Below, in pieces: positions 44,709-54,306 of a stretch of DNA of 64,000 nucleotides. The position numbers and the translations under genes were made by a program. The DNA lies in contig JAKOVW010000053.1 in assembly GCA_029781865.1 (NCBI GenBank), forward strand, positions 124,001 through 188,000, written 5' to 3'. Within the stretch, counting starts at the first letter, position 1, and each line of letters starts with the position of its first letter. Origin of the DNA: Bacteroidota bacterium. Its GTDB lineage: Bacteria > Bacteroidota > Bacteroidia > Chitinophagales > Saprospiraceae. Under the pieces are notes generated by a model. The model ran no database searches, was not told where the DNA came from, and saw nothing but the letters and a program-made list of their open reading frames with translations.

Positions 44709-47700
44709 GTTTAATAAAAATTTCAAAAACTATTCTTTTTATTTTTTTTGTTATAGCATTTTCCGATCGGATCAATGCACAACAATTTAAAAAAGCATTA
44801 ACTTCAAACTACAATTTTCAGGCCAATGGCTGTGGAATCACTGTTAATGCAGGTCCGGATATTACCATTTGTGCCGGAATCGGTAAAGCTCTGAATGGGA
44901 ATGTGACCAATTCAACAGATTATATCTGGGACCCACCGGATGGTTTAAGCAATCCAAAAATTTTAAAACCAGTGGCCACACCATCGATGACAACGACTTA
45001 TACATTGACAGCTAAAGCCATGTCGGGAAATCTGATTAATAATGGTGATTTTGAAACAGGTGGAATGGCTCCGGCTACAACAGATTATACACTATACAGC
45101 AACATCAATAATTTTGTGACCTCAACAGGAGGATACATGGTTCTGAGCATTCCACAAATTGCGATGCAGTTTGGTTGTAATCCGAATACAGGTAATTATA
45201 CTTTAGCCATCACTCCAACGGGATCTTCATCCAATATTTGGTGCCGCACTATTACAGTAAATCCGAATACGGATTATAAAATTGATTACAAAGTTTTTGG
45301 CATTCCTTATATATTCGGATCCCCTCCTACTATTGGCCTGAGAGTAAATGGTACATTGATAGGAAGCATTGATGCGCCAAGTGGTCTCTGTCTTGAAGCA
45401 GATGCAGCTTTCATCTGGAATTCCGGAGCTGCAACTTCTGCCACATTTTGTCTTGCGAATTATGGCGGCACAGGTATGTTTAGTATCTGCATGATAGATG
45501 ATATCAAAATAAGAGAATGCTGTGTTGAAAAAGACCAAGTCACGGTAACCGTTTATGAATTAAAAGCTGAAGCACTTCCACCCATAGATATCAATTGTTT
45601 AAACAGACCTATTACCATCGACGGAAGTCCTTCTACACAAGGTCCTGGTATTACCTACAACTGGAGTACAAAAAATGGTCATATCGTAAGTGGTGATAAA
45701 ACATTAATGCCTGTAGTGGATACACCAGGAACGTATACCTTGAAAATAATCGGACTATATGGCTGTGAAGCAACTACTGATGTTATCGTAAACGGAAGTG
45801 TCACAAAACCGGATGTGACTCCAAAATCAACAGATATTGATTGCCTCAATCCAACCGGAAGCATAGATGCAACGAGTAAATCGAGCTCACCACAATTCGA
45901 ATGGAATGGACCTAATGGATTTTACAGCACAAAAGCAAAAAATCTGAATCTCAAAGAACCCGGAGAATATATCGTAAAAGTTACCGATACCTATGGATGT
46001 GAGTCAACTGCAAAAATTGAAGTCAAAGACAATCGAACCGATCTTGAAGCTGAAATTACCGGAGACAGCATCACCTGCGCAAAAGATTCTGCAATCTTAA
46101 AAGCTAACTCTATTGCAAGAAAACCAATTTACAAATGGAGCGGCCCTTTCGCATTTAAGAAGGACAGTTCCGATATCGCAATTGTCAGGGATACAGGATG
46201 GTATTATTTGAATACAACAGATAGCAGTGGTTGTAAAGAATTGGATTCGTTTTACGTGAAAGATTTACAAAATGCAATTCCGATTTCCATTCAGGCAGAT
46301 ACCATCAAATGCAGTACTCCTGATGTAGTGCTTAAATTAACATCAGATACAACAGCAACCATACAATGGAAAGGACCAAATGGATTTGTTTCCAACCAAT
46401 ATCAACCGAAGGTTTCTGAAGGAGGTTGGTACTATGTAGAAATAAAAACCAAAGATGGTTGCACGGGATCGGATTCTATTTTTGTTGAAAAAGAACTTGG
46501 AGTGCCTGACATTTTCATTTCATCTAATGATACCATTACCTGTGATAAAAAATCAATTCAGGTTTCCGGTGGCAGCAATTCAACCGGAGCGACAATTGAA
46601 TGGTTGACCCCTACCGGCATCATTAAGAATCAAAGCATGTTTCAGGCCGTGGACTCCGGAATGTATGTCTTGACAGTAACAGGCTTAAATGGGTGTAAAA
46701 TTTCTAAGAGCATACAATTGTTTAAAGATGTTACATCACCTAATCTATTTGGATACAAGGACACCCTGGATTGCCTTAAAGACACATTGAATTTACAGTC
46801 GGGTATAAGCAACGCACGTGCCTATTTATGGACCGGACCCAATAATTACTCAAGCAATATTTCCGCACCACAGGTTTTCGATAAAGGTGCATATACCCTG
46901 ACTGTGACTGCAAGAAATGGCTGTACCTCCTCAACCGTGTTTGAAATTGAAGAAAACAAAACACATCCCAATCTTCAAATTAAAGCGGATACTATAAGTT
47001 GTTTGCAAAGTTCTATAACTCCAAATGTCATCACAGACAGCACCATAGTTTCTTTTCATTGGACTGGTCCGAATGGATTTAACAGTTTAATGAAATCTCC
47101 GACTATTACAAAAGGTGGTAACTATTTTCTGACCGTAACAGGAATCAATGGTTGTGATTCAACTCAGTTTATTAATATAACAGAAGATTTACAAAAACCT
47201 TCTGCTACACTTGAGGCTGATACCATTCAATGTAAAACAACAGCAAATATTCGGGCTATAAGTATCAGTCCGGGTGCAAACATTCAATGGAGAGGCCCTA
47301 AAGGATTCATGTCAAATTTGCCAAGTTCAACTATTTCAGATAGTGGTTATTATGTACTTACACTTACCGGAACGAATGGTTGCATTTTTCAAGATTCGAT
47401 TTTTGTTTTTCAAAAAGATCAATTGCCGGATATATTTGCATTTGATGATACAATTACTTGTATTAAGAAATCCATTCAACTTAATGGTGGATCGAATACA
47501 CAAAGCGTATCTATTGACTGGAAAGGACCTAATGGATTTAATTCAAATCTAGCACATCCCATTGTAACTGATTCAGGTATCTATACTCTTAAAGTTACAA
47601 ATTCTGATGGATGTGAATCTATACGGAATATTCGCATATATAAAAATGATGAGCCATTATCTATTAAACTGGAAAATCTTGAGGGACCTTTCATCGACTG

Positions 47701-49153
47701 TCGTGGAGGTAATGGACAAACTCTTGAAGTTTTTTTCACTGGAAATATTATTTCTTTCGTATTTTATAGAGAAGGGCAGAAAAAAGGGCCTCCAACCTTG
47801 AATAATTCTATTTCAGTTGGCACTGCAGGTAAATGGTTTGTTGAAGCATTAAATGAAAACGGCTGTTTATCCATTGACAGCGTTCTAGTAGAAGATCTTC
47901 GCAAATTTCCACAAATACATGTCCGGGATGATAGTATTAATTGCCTTCGAAATACAATTAGCTTACCTTTGGATTCCGCCGACACCGGTTTGATTTTTAA
48001 TTGGACGGGTCCAAATAATTTTATAAGTAATCTCAAAAATCCTATAATCCAATTTGGAGGCAATTTTATAGTAACAGCAATAGACACTACCAATCTTTGT
48101 CAAATTACAAAATCTGTCTTCATTAAATCTGATACAACCAAACCAGACCTAAGTTTATCAGCAGATACTTTGAGCTGTAAACGACCAAGTGCTCCTGTGA
48201 AAGCAGGTTCCAGCTTACAGGGTTTTACGATGAAATGGATCGGACCTAATGGATTTAACTATACCTTACCGCAATTTGCAACAAAAATTCCGGGTAGATA
48301 TTTCTGTACAATTACTAATCCGCGCAGTGGCTGCAGCACAACTTCTTTTGTCGATGTCATAGAGGATACGTCCAGAATTAAAGACGTTATTTCGCAATTT
48401 AAAAATGCCAGTTGCAATAAGAACAACGGTAAAATATTTATTACCCAGGTGGATGGCGGTAAAAAGCCTTACCGGTTTTCCATTGACAACGGCATCACCT
48501 TCGTAGCTGATTTGAGTACTTTAGATTTGGCTCCCGGAAATTATTCCGTACTGGTTGAAGATCAAAATGGCTGTTCTTTTACATTGAATGTTAAAATTGA
48601 TGAGGAAAAATCAGTGAATATCAATTTGCCGAATTTGATTCAACTTAAATCCGGAGAAAAAAATCAGTTGCATTTGGATATCCTGGCTGATACTGCATCC
48701 ATTGTAAGCATCAACTGGTCACCATCAGACCAATTGAGCTGCAATGACTGTCCGGATCCCATTGTAACTGCCAATCATGATGACCGCATATACGTATCTG
48801 TGGTTGACATCAATGGTTGCGTTGATACTGCAAGTATCCTGCTCCAAATTCAAAAAGAGTCCAACTACTTCTTTCCAAATACATTTTCTCCTAACGGCGA
48901 TAACATCAATGATTTTTTCTACCCTGTAGGCATTAACGGATCAGCCAAAGTGAGTTATTTGAATATTTACGATCGCTGGGGCAATCTCGTCTATCAAAGA
49001 AAGGATTTTCAGCCCGGAGTGGAACGGGAAGGTTGGGATGGAAAAAGTAAAGATGGACAGAAAGTCAATCCCGGAGTTTATATCTATGTGGCTGAAATAA
49101 TCGACCAGGGAATTATGCTAAAATATTCCGGCGATGTTACACTCATCCAATAA
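44705..49153 (+). CDS. Giant T9SS type-B repeat protein, copy 2
   Basis: 1482 residues with signal peptide MSLIKISKTILFIFFVIAF ending near RINAQ. The layout equals that of the preceding gene: VNAGPDITICAGIG, NLINNGDFETGG, about 12 two-Cys repeats (for example SFHWTGPNGFNS and YFLTVTGINGCDS), a SprB-like domain (QFKNASCNKNNGKIFITQ), and a type-B C-terminus (FFPNTFSPNGDNINDFF, IYDRWGNLVYQ, YSGDVTLIQ). One repeat near residue 1000 is divergent (IDCRGGNGQTLEVFFTG). The start ATG overlaps the upstream TGA, which suggests coupled translation. The O-methyltransferase gene begins 2 nt after its stop. Surface-exposed adhesin role inferred. Confidence 0.92.
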   Translation: MSLIKISKTILFIFFVIAFSDRINAQQFKKALTSNYNFQANGCGITVNAGPDITICAGIGKALNGNVTNSTDYIWDPPDGLSNPKILKPVATPSMTTTYTLTAKAMSGNLINNGDFETGGMAPATTDYTLYSNINNFVTSTGGYMVLSIPQIAMQFGCNPNTGNYTLAITPTGSSSNIWCRTITVNPNTDYKIDYKVFGIPYIFGSPPTIGLRVNGTLIGSIDAPSGLCLEADAAFIWNSGAATSATFCLANYGGTGMFSICMIDDIKIRECCVEKDQVTVTVYELKAEALPPIDINCLNRPITIDGSPSTQGPGITYNWSTKNGHIVSGDKTLMPVVDTPGTYTLKIIGLYGCEATTDVIVNGSVTKPDVTPKSTDIDCLNPTGSIDATSKSSSPQFEWNGPNGFYSTKAKNLNLKEPGEYIVKVTDTYGCESTAKIEVKDNRTDLEAEITGDSITCAKDSAILKANSIARKPIYKWSGPFAFKKDSSDIAIVRDTGWYYLNTTDSSGCKELDSFYVKDLQNAIPISIQADTIKCSTPDVVLKLTSDTTATIQWKGPNGFVSNQYQPKVSEGGWYYVEIKTKDGCTGSDSIFVEKELGVPDIFISSNDTITCDKKSIQVSGGSNSTGATIEWLTPTGIIKNQSMFQAVDSGMYVLTVTGLNGCKISKSIQLFKDVTSPNLFGYKDTLDCLKDTLNLQSGISNARAYLWTGPNNYSSNISAPQVFDKGAYTLTVTARNGCTSSTVFEIEENKTHPNLQIKADTISCLQSSITPNVITDSTIVSFHWTGPNGFNSLMKSPTITKGGNYFLTVTGINGCDSTQFINITEDLQKPSATLEADTIQCKTTANIRAISISPGANIQWRGPKGFMSNLPSSTISDSGYYVLTLTGTNGCIFQDSIFVFQKDQLPDIFAFDDTITCIKKSIQLNGGSNTQSVSIDWKGPNGFNSNLAHPIVTDSGIYTLKVTNSDGCESIRNIRIYKNDEPLSIKLENLEGPFIDCRGGNGQTLEVFFTGNIISFVFYREGQKKGPPTLNNSISVGTAGKWFVEALNENGCLSIDSVLVEDLRKFPQIHVRDDSINCLRNTISLPLDSADTGLIFNWTGPNNFISNLKNPIIQFGGNFIVTAIDTTNLCQITKSVFIKSDTTKPDLSLSADTLSCKRPSAPVKAGSSLQGFTMKWIGPNGFNYTLPQFATKIPGRYFCTITNPRSGCSTTSFVDVIEDTSRIKDVISQFKNASCNKNNGKIFITQVDGGKKPYRFSIDNGITFVADLSTLDLAPGNYSVLVEDQNGCSFTLNVKIDEEKSVNINLPNLIQLKSGEKNQLHLDILADTASIVSINWSPSDQLSCNDCPDPIVTANHDDRIYVSVVDINGCVDTASILLQIQKESNYFFPNTFSPNGDNINDFFYPVGINGSAKVSYLNIYDRWGNLVYQRKDFQPGVEREGWDGKSKDGQKVNPGVYIYVAEIIDQGIMLKYSGDVTLIQ

Positions 49154-49155
49154 TT

Positions 49156-49794
49156 ATGTACGCCATTCAATTAAAAGATTTAAACGCATATTGCGATGTA
49201 CATAGTCATTCAGAAGATCCATTTCTGAAAGAACTCGAACGGCAAACTTATCTCCAGACTATTGCTCCGCAAATGATTTCAGGAAGAATACAGGGACGCT
49301 TTCTCAGCTTGATTTCCAAATTGAAAAGACCCCGGTATATACTGGAAATTGGAACATTTACAGGATATAGCGCTTTATGCCTGGCCGAAGGGTTAACCGA
49401 TGATGGCAAACTTCACACGATTGAAATATCAGATGATTTTGATCATATCCGTGATCAATATGCGATGCAATCTCCTGTTGCAAAAAAAATCGTATGGCAT
49501 AAAGGAGATGCCGCAACACTTATTCCGGATATGAATTATTCATGGGATATCGTTTTTATGGATGCTGCAAAAAATCAATATATAGCTTATCTTGACTTAC
49601 TGGAAAAAAATATGAAACCAGGCAGTTTGCTGATTGCTGATAATGTATTGTGGTATGGAAAGGTACTTGAAGAAAAAAAAGATGAAGAAACCCGAATTCT
49701 GGATTTATTCAATAAAAGATTGAAAAATTCAACGGATTGGGATACGCAAATTTTTCCACTCCGCGATGGAATCAGTATTTCCATGAAGAAATAA
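49156..49794 (+). CDS. SAM-dependent O-methyltransferase, family 3
   Basis: 212 residues, the size of the catechol/caffeoyl-CoA O-methyltransferase family. The SAM-binding motif is ILEIGTFTGYSALCLAEGL, followed by LHTIEISDD with the ribose-binding Glu, and the metal site WDIVFMDAAKNQYIAYLD with LLIADNVLWYGKV. It methylates a hydroxyl on a small molecule; the substrate is unknown. The gene starts 2 nt after the second T9SS repeat gene and so shares its transcript, though a functional link is not obvious. Confidence 0.9.
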   Translation: MYAIQLKDLNAYCDVHSHSEDPFLKELERQTYLQTIAPQMISGRIQGRFLSLISKLKRPRYILEIGTFTGYSALCLAEGLTDDGKLHTIEISDDFDHIRDQYAMQSPVAKKIVWHKGDAATLIPDMNYSWDIVFMDAAKNQYIAYLDLLEKNMKPGSLLIADNVLWYGKVLEEKKDEETRILDLFNKRLKNSTDWDTQIFPLRDGISISMKK

Positions 49795-49810
49795 TACAAT
49801 TTCATATCCT

Positions 49811-50707
49811 TTGAATAAGACCATTTTTAATCCCATTTCTGACTATTCCGCTGATCAACCGGGGCGTATTTCTCAGGAGCCATGGTATCTTGAACTTGTT
49901 TCAAAAACGAATGTCATTTTTCATACAGATTCTTATGATTTTATTCTGCCTTATATATCAAGTCTCGGCATTAACCGGGTTTTCATCCCTCCATTTGTAC
50001 AGCGAATAGATCCGATTGTCAGGAACACCAACAACACCCCACAGCAAATACCAACAGAAATTATTACTCAGTTCCCCTGCGGTATCATGAGTTTATCAAT
50101 TAAACTTAAAAATCCTCAGGCTTTACTGACTGAATTAATCAGAACTAACTATGTATTAAAACTTGACAAAGGTTATGAAGCGCTTTACAAAGACTATAAT
50201 AATGGTCACAAATTGAACCTCAAACAAGCTACACGCCTAGGTATCCATGTATCCAGGTCAATTGACATTATGGAATTTACCGACTTTTATTACCAATTCA
50301 GCCATGCGGACATTCCTGAAAATTATAAAAACAAAAAAAAGATTTTTAATCTGGTTACGGAATGTCTCAAAAGGGGTTGTGGCTTTATATACAAAGCTGT
50401 AAACGATCAAAATCAAATTCTTGCCTGTGCCTTTCTGACCAACTATAATAAGCGCATGGTTTATCTCTTGTCAAGCTCTTCGCCTGAAGGCAAGAAGCAA
50501 TATGCGATGTATACCATCCTGGATGATATTATTAAAACACATTGTAACTCAAATTTAATCCTGGACTTTGAAGGAAGTATGATTCCCGGAATTGCTTATT
50601 TCATGAAGGGATTTGGAGCAGAAGAAGAAAAATATTATGTGTATGAATGGAATGAACATTTCTTGTGCAAGCTAAAAAAACAGTTAAAGCAATTCATCCG
50701 GCGCTAG
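49811..50707 (+). CDS. GNAT/FemAB-like acyltransferase-fold protein
   Basis: 298 residues from a TTG at 49811; no ATG occurs before residue 90. The C-terminal half looks like an acetyltransferase/FemAB fold: FIYKAVNDQNQILACAFLTN, MVYLLSSSSPEGKKQYAMYT, IILDDIIKTH-type helix, and LILDFEGSMIPGIAYFMKGFG, where FemAB-type proteins have a similar D-F-E-G-S stretch. The N-terminal half (RINPPF-like turn IPPFVQRIDP) would be the paired domain. FemX-like enzymes use aminoacyl-tRNA, GNAT enzymes use acyl-CoA; neither can be chosen. The C-terminus is basic (KKQLKQFIRR). It lies 16 nt after the methyltransferase. Confidence 0.65.
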   Translation: MNKTIFNPISDYSADQPGRISQEPWYLELVSKTNVIFHTDSYDFILPYISSLGINRVFIPPFVQRIDPIVRNTNNTPQQIPTEIITQFPCGIMSLSIKLKNPQALLTELIRTNYVLKLDKGYEALYKDYNNGHKLNLKQATRLGIHVSRSIDIMEFTDFYYQFSHADIPENYKNKKKIFNLVTECLKRGCGFIYKAVNDQNQILACAFLTNYNKRMVYLLSSSSPEGKKQYAMYTILDDIIKTHCNSNLILDFEGSMIPGIAYFMKGFGAEEEKYYVYEWNEHFLCKLKKQLKQFIRR

Positions 50708-50783
50708 AATAGAAATTTGATCTTTTCAAAAAAGATAAATGGCAAAACTATTGCTGCCGGATTTACAACGAAGATTCATAAAC

Positions 50784-52583
50784 TCAAAACAAAGTCGAAT
50801 ACCCAAAATGAATTTTCCCTTTACCAAAATCCACAGATTGCGTTTTACTTGCGCCCATTGCATATTGTAGTGAAAATGCGCCCACCTTAGTTTGAAACTG
50901 AATGCCCAATCCAAAACCTTCATACCAATTCCATATATTCTGCTGATCAAGGGGTTGATTTAAATATGCAAAATCGGAGAATACATTCAGAAAACTATTC
51001 CGGTCCAGCAGAAACCGGTATTCCAAAGTCGGTATTATTGCATGCTGGCATTTATAAAAATCTTCGTCAAAGCCTCTCAAATTTTTATAACCCCCGATTC
51101 TGATCAATTCATTATCCAGGATTTTTCCTGAACCTAAAATTCCATTGGAAAGCAGGGCCAATTTAATTACATGCCTGGAATTAAAATGAATATACCTTGA
51201 AGCCGAAAGCAAATAAATTGCCTGTTCTTTATTCAGATTGAGACTATCGTATTGTTGTTGAACATGGATCCGGTCAGACTCATAGGATAGTAAGACGGTA
51301 TTTGTTTTAAATGTTTTCGTTCCTACTTTAACATCCAGTAAAACTGCCCAGCCCGTCGAAGGATTTGGTCTATAATCCAGATCATTAAATATATGGCGTA
51401 AACCCGCTGCCAGATAATTGTAGTCCAATTGAGAAGGCAAGCGGAAGGTACGGGATAAAGTCAGCGAATCCGGGTTCAACACGGAAGAAGATAAATAAGT
51501 AAAAGATAATCCGGTATTTTGCGAAAGTGACCAGGGATAGCTGATTACAAATTGGGTGGAGAGATCAATGTATTGTTCTCCAAAACGATACAAATGAAAA
51601 TCAGCAGACAATCCAAAAGGCATAAACTTCACATAAGGAAAATCAAATCCCAACTTTAACCTGGGTGCATTTTCAATGAGATTTTCGTACTTCAGAAATA
51701 TCTTTTCTCCTGTTTTTAATGAGTTTAAAATTTCGAATCCTGCTTCACCGGTCAATTGATATTTTTTATTGGATAACCCGGTTTCCGGACTCAATCCCAA
51801 AAGCACATCAAACTTACTTGCACGGGCCTTTTCAAGATACAACCACACAATGCCCTCATTACCTAAAAACAAAACTCTGGGGGAAGACCTCATTTGAAGA
51901 TAGGCCAATCTCCCGATTTTATCCTGTATGCCTTCAACCAAATCCTGATTATAGGGATCGCCTGGAATCACTCCAATGATTCTGTTTAAAACCTGATCAT
52001 CAATAAGCTTCTTTTGCCTTTGATCTGTTTGGTGAAAATAAATGGGCCTCCCTTTATGGAATGAATACAATGCAATCAGGGAATCTGAACTTATTCTGAT
52101 TGGAGATACATCGATTCTGGCAAAGGGATAAGAATGATTTGCGCAATATTGAATCCACGAAGCGAATTGATTACTCCAATACTCCGGAGTTGATTTCACA
52201 GGAATGGAATGGCTCATTGGAAGGCTATTCAATTCACTGGTGGTCATGCTATCCTGCCGTAATACAACAAACTTGTACACTTCCCCTTTATGCAGATAGT
52301 ATTTTTGTTTAAAACCATCTTTAACTATGGAATCCAATCCGGTCAAAAAAAAACCCTCTTTCCTCTGAAGACTGATCCATTGTTCAATCTTACCATGAAG
52401 CTGGATACTATCCCTTACATTTGCAAATGTTTTGGAATCCTCTACAGAATCGATGTAAATGTCAAATTGAAAATGGTCCTGGGCAGTAAGCGAATGATTG
52501 ATAAAAAAAGCAAACCATAACAGTATAGGAATGAAACCTGAACGCTCAATTCCGGATACAAAAATACCTGCAGGACTATACAT
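50784..52583 (-). CDS. Omp85-superfamily outer-membrane protein (BamA/TamA/FhaC-like)
   Basis: 599 residues from the ATG at 52583 (an ATG at 52589 adds two residues). A signal peptide, GFIPILLWFAFFINHSLTAQ, follows a 15-residue N-terminal tail. Residues 35-240 contain POTRA-like periplasmic segments (for example WIQYCANHSYPFARIDVSPI and ILDDQ...). The rest is a 16-strand-type barrel with the family signature IGGYKNLRGFDED (the RGF loop), VFSDFAYLNQ, and a final strand ending in GYSTLF. Such proteins insert or translocate polypeptides at the outer membrane. Its 5' end overlaps the divergent hemW gene by about 53 nt. Confidence 0.82.
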   Translation of the reverse strand: MYSPAGIFVSGIERSGFIPILLWFAFFINHSLTAQDHFQFDIYIDSVEDSKTFANVRDSIQLHGKIEQWISLQRKEGFFLTGLDSIVKDGFKQKYYLHKGEVYKFVVLRQDSMTTSELNSLPMSHSIPVKSTPEYWSNQFASWIQYCANHSYPFARIDVSPIRISSDSLIALYSFHKGRPIYFHQTDQRQKKLIDDQVLNRIIGVIPGDPYNQDLVEGIQDKIGRLAYLQMRSSPRVLFLGNEGIVWLYLEKARASKFDVLLGLSPETGLSNKKYQLTGEAGFEILNSLKTGEKIFLKYENLIENAPRLKLGFDFPYVKFMPFGLSADFHLYRFGEQYIDLSTQFVISYPWSLSQNTGLSFTYLSSSVLNPDSLTLSRTFRLPSQLDYNYLAAGLRHIFNDLDYRPNPSTGWAVLLDVKVGTKTFKTNTVLLSYESDRIHVQQQYDSLNLNKEQAIYLLSASRYIHFNSRHVIKLALLSNGILGSGKILDNELIRIGGYKNLRGFDEDFYKCQHAIIPTLEYRFLLDRNSFLNVFSDFAYLNQPLDQQNIWNWYEGFGLGIQFQTKVGAFSLQYAMGASKTQSVDFGKGKIHFGYSTLF

Positions 52584-53691
52584 ACACATTCCTTACTGCA
52601 AACGCAAATGTAGCTATTGTAATTTTCATTTCTCTACGAATTTAAGCACCAGGGAGGCATTGATCCAATCTTTAATTCAAGAAATTGATTCCCGCTCTAA
52701 CGAAGCAACCGGGTATACCATTCAGAGCATTTATTTCGGAGGAGGTACTCCATCATTATTGAATGAGTCTGAATTGAAAAAGATTATTAAAACAGTATAC
52801 TCTAAATATTCCATTGATTTGAATGCAGAAGTTACCCTGGAAGCCAACCCGGACGACATTGATGCTGACTATTTACAATTGATCCGACAAGTTGGAATCA
52901 ACCGGTTAAGCATTGGAATCCAATCTTTCTTTGAAACAGATTTGCAATGGATGAACCGGGCACATACAGCCCGTCAATCTTTTGAGTCTATCGAATTGTC
53001 TATTGCAGCAGGATTTCAAAATTTCAGCATTGATTTGATCTATGGTTTGCCTAATTCTGATCTTGATCTTTGGTCGGCTAATTTGAAATTTATTTTACAA
53101 TATCAAATTCCGCATATTTCCTGTTATGCATTAACCCTTGAGGAACGAACGGCACTTCATCACCAGGTGTCTGAAAAAACAATTCAATTGCCACATGATT
53201 CCAGCACCATAGATCAAATGGATCGATTACTGGACTTTTGTGACTCCAATTACTATGAAGCTTATGAGATTTCCAATTTCGCCAAACAAGGATTTCGGTC
53301 AAGACATAACAGTTCCTATTGGGAAGGTCTTCCTTATTTTGGTTTCGGACCGGCAGCTCATTCATTTGACAAGGGTTTCAGGAGATGGAATATTGCAAAC
53401 AATGCGCTATACATTCAGGCCATTCAGAACCAACTACCTTACTTCGATTCAGAAGCACTTAGTAAAAAGGATCAGTGCAACGAGTATATCATGCTTCAAT
53501 TGAGAAGAATTGAAGGACTTGATTTGCATTATTTAGAAAATCACTTTGAAGAATTTAGCACTAGCATTCAATCCGAACTTATAAAACAGATTAACCTTGG
53601 AAATATCACAATTCAAAATGGTAAATATGTCCTAAGCAGACAAGGCAAGCATCTTGCAGATGAAGTGAGTTCGAGTTTATTTGTAACTTAG
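52531..53691 (+). CDS. hemW: Radical-SAM haem chaperone HemW
   Basis: 386 residues from the ATG at 52531; an ATG at 52498 is also in frame. The start of the domain is IHIPYCKRKCSYCNFHF with Cys23, Cys27 and Cys30. The third Cys is followed by NF, not xC, so this is HemW rather than coproporphyrinogen dehydrogenase HemN. YFGGGTPSLL, ANPDD, RLSIGIQSF and IDLIYGLPNS follow. HemW binds haem and inserts it into respiratory proteins. The first ~53 nt overlap the opposite-strand Omp85 gene, so its promoter must lie in that gene's coding region. Confidence 0.92.
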   Translation: MKPERSIPDTKIPAGLYIHIPYCKRKCSYCNFHFSTNLSTREALIQSLIQEIDSRSNEATGYTIQSIYFGGGTPSLLNESELKKIIKTVYSKYSIDLNAEVTLEANPDDIDADYLQLIRQVGINRLSIGIQSFFETDLQWMNRAHTARQSFESIELSIAAGFQNFSIDLIYGLPNSDLDLWSANLKFILQYQIPHISCYALTLEERTALHHQVSEKTIQLPHDSSTIDQMDRLLDFCDSNYYEAYEISNFAKQGFRSRHNSSYWEGLPYFGFGPAAHSFDKGFRRWNIANNALYIQAIQNQLPYFDSEALSKKDQCNEYIMLQLRRIEGLDLHYLENHFEEFSTSIQSELIKQINLGNITIQNGKYVLSRQGKHLADEVSSSLFVT

Positions 53692-53738
53692 CTTATTTAC
53701 AGGCTATATATCCATTAATATAAATAAATTTAAATATC

Positions 53739-54287
53739 ATGCCATCTGCTTTCGGTCATGCATTATTCGCAGTTAGCTTAACTCCATTTAGACCTTATAA
53801 AGGGAATCTGCTTTCCACTCTATTACTCAGCATGGCTTGCGCGACGATTCCTGACCTGGATGTCCTTGGTTTTAATTTTGGAATACGCTATGCCGACATG
53901 CTGGGACACCGGGGATTTTCGCATTCCATTTTGTTTGCGATTTTAATGGGTGTATTCGTTTATTTTTTTTTCTACAAAGAAGAGCACTCAAAAACGGAAG
54001 ATTTAATTTCAATAAGCTGGTACTTTTTTATCTGTACAGTGAGCCATGGATTATTTGATGCAATGACAACCGGTGGATTGGGAGTTGGCTTTTTCATTCC
54101 ATTTTCCGGTGAACGCTATTTTTTCTCTTACCGCCCTATACCTGTTTCGCCACTAAACATGCAGTCTTTTTTCACCAGTTACGGCTGGTCCATATTAAAA
54201 GAAGAACTTTTGTTTATTGGTATCTTATCTTTTTTCGTTGCCGTAAGTGGGTATTTTTGGAGAAGACTATTTTTCAAAGAAACATAG
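53739..54287 (+). CDS. YdjM-like inner-membrane metal-dependent hydrolase family protein
   Basis: 182 residues, mostly membrane-embedded. The start MPSAFGHALFAVSL, the metal-binding ATIPDLDVLGF, and GHRGFSHSILFA are the signatures of the YdjM/LexA-regulated membrane hydrolase family, with His and Asp in D-x-D-x-L and H-R-G-x-S-H boxes. Four or five hydrophobic helices can be counted. A late CTVSHGLFDAMTTGG adds further candidate ligands. The biochemical reaction is unclear for the whole family; damage-inducible regulation known for the E. coli protein is not visible here. The gene follows hemW by 47 nt. Confidence 0.85.
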   Translation: MPSAFGHALFAVSLTPFRPYKGNLLSTLLLSMACATIPDLDVLGFNFGIRYADMLGHRGFSHSILFAILMGVFVYFFFYKEEHSKTEDLISISWYFFICTVSHGLFDAMTTGGLGVGFFIPFSGERYFFSYRPIPVSPLNMQSFFTSYGWSILKEELLFIGILSFFVAVSGYFWRRLFFKET

Positions 54288-54306
54288 CAAGTTTGTATAG
54301 AATTTC

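Noticed and set aside
49811-50707. Assignment as a peptidoglycan FemX aminoacyltransferase
   Set aside because: Only the general acyltransferase-like fold is visible; the tRNA-binding coiled-coil and typical FemX motifs were not recognised.
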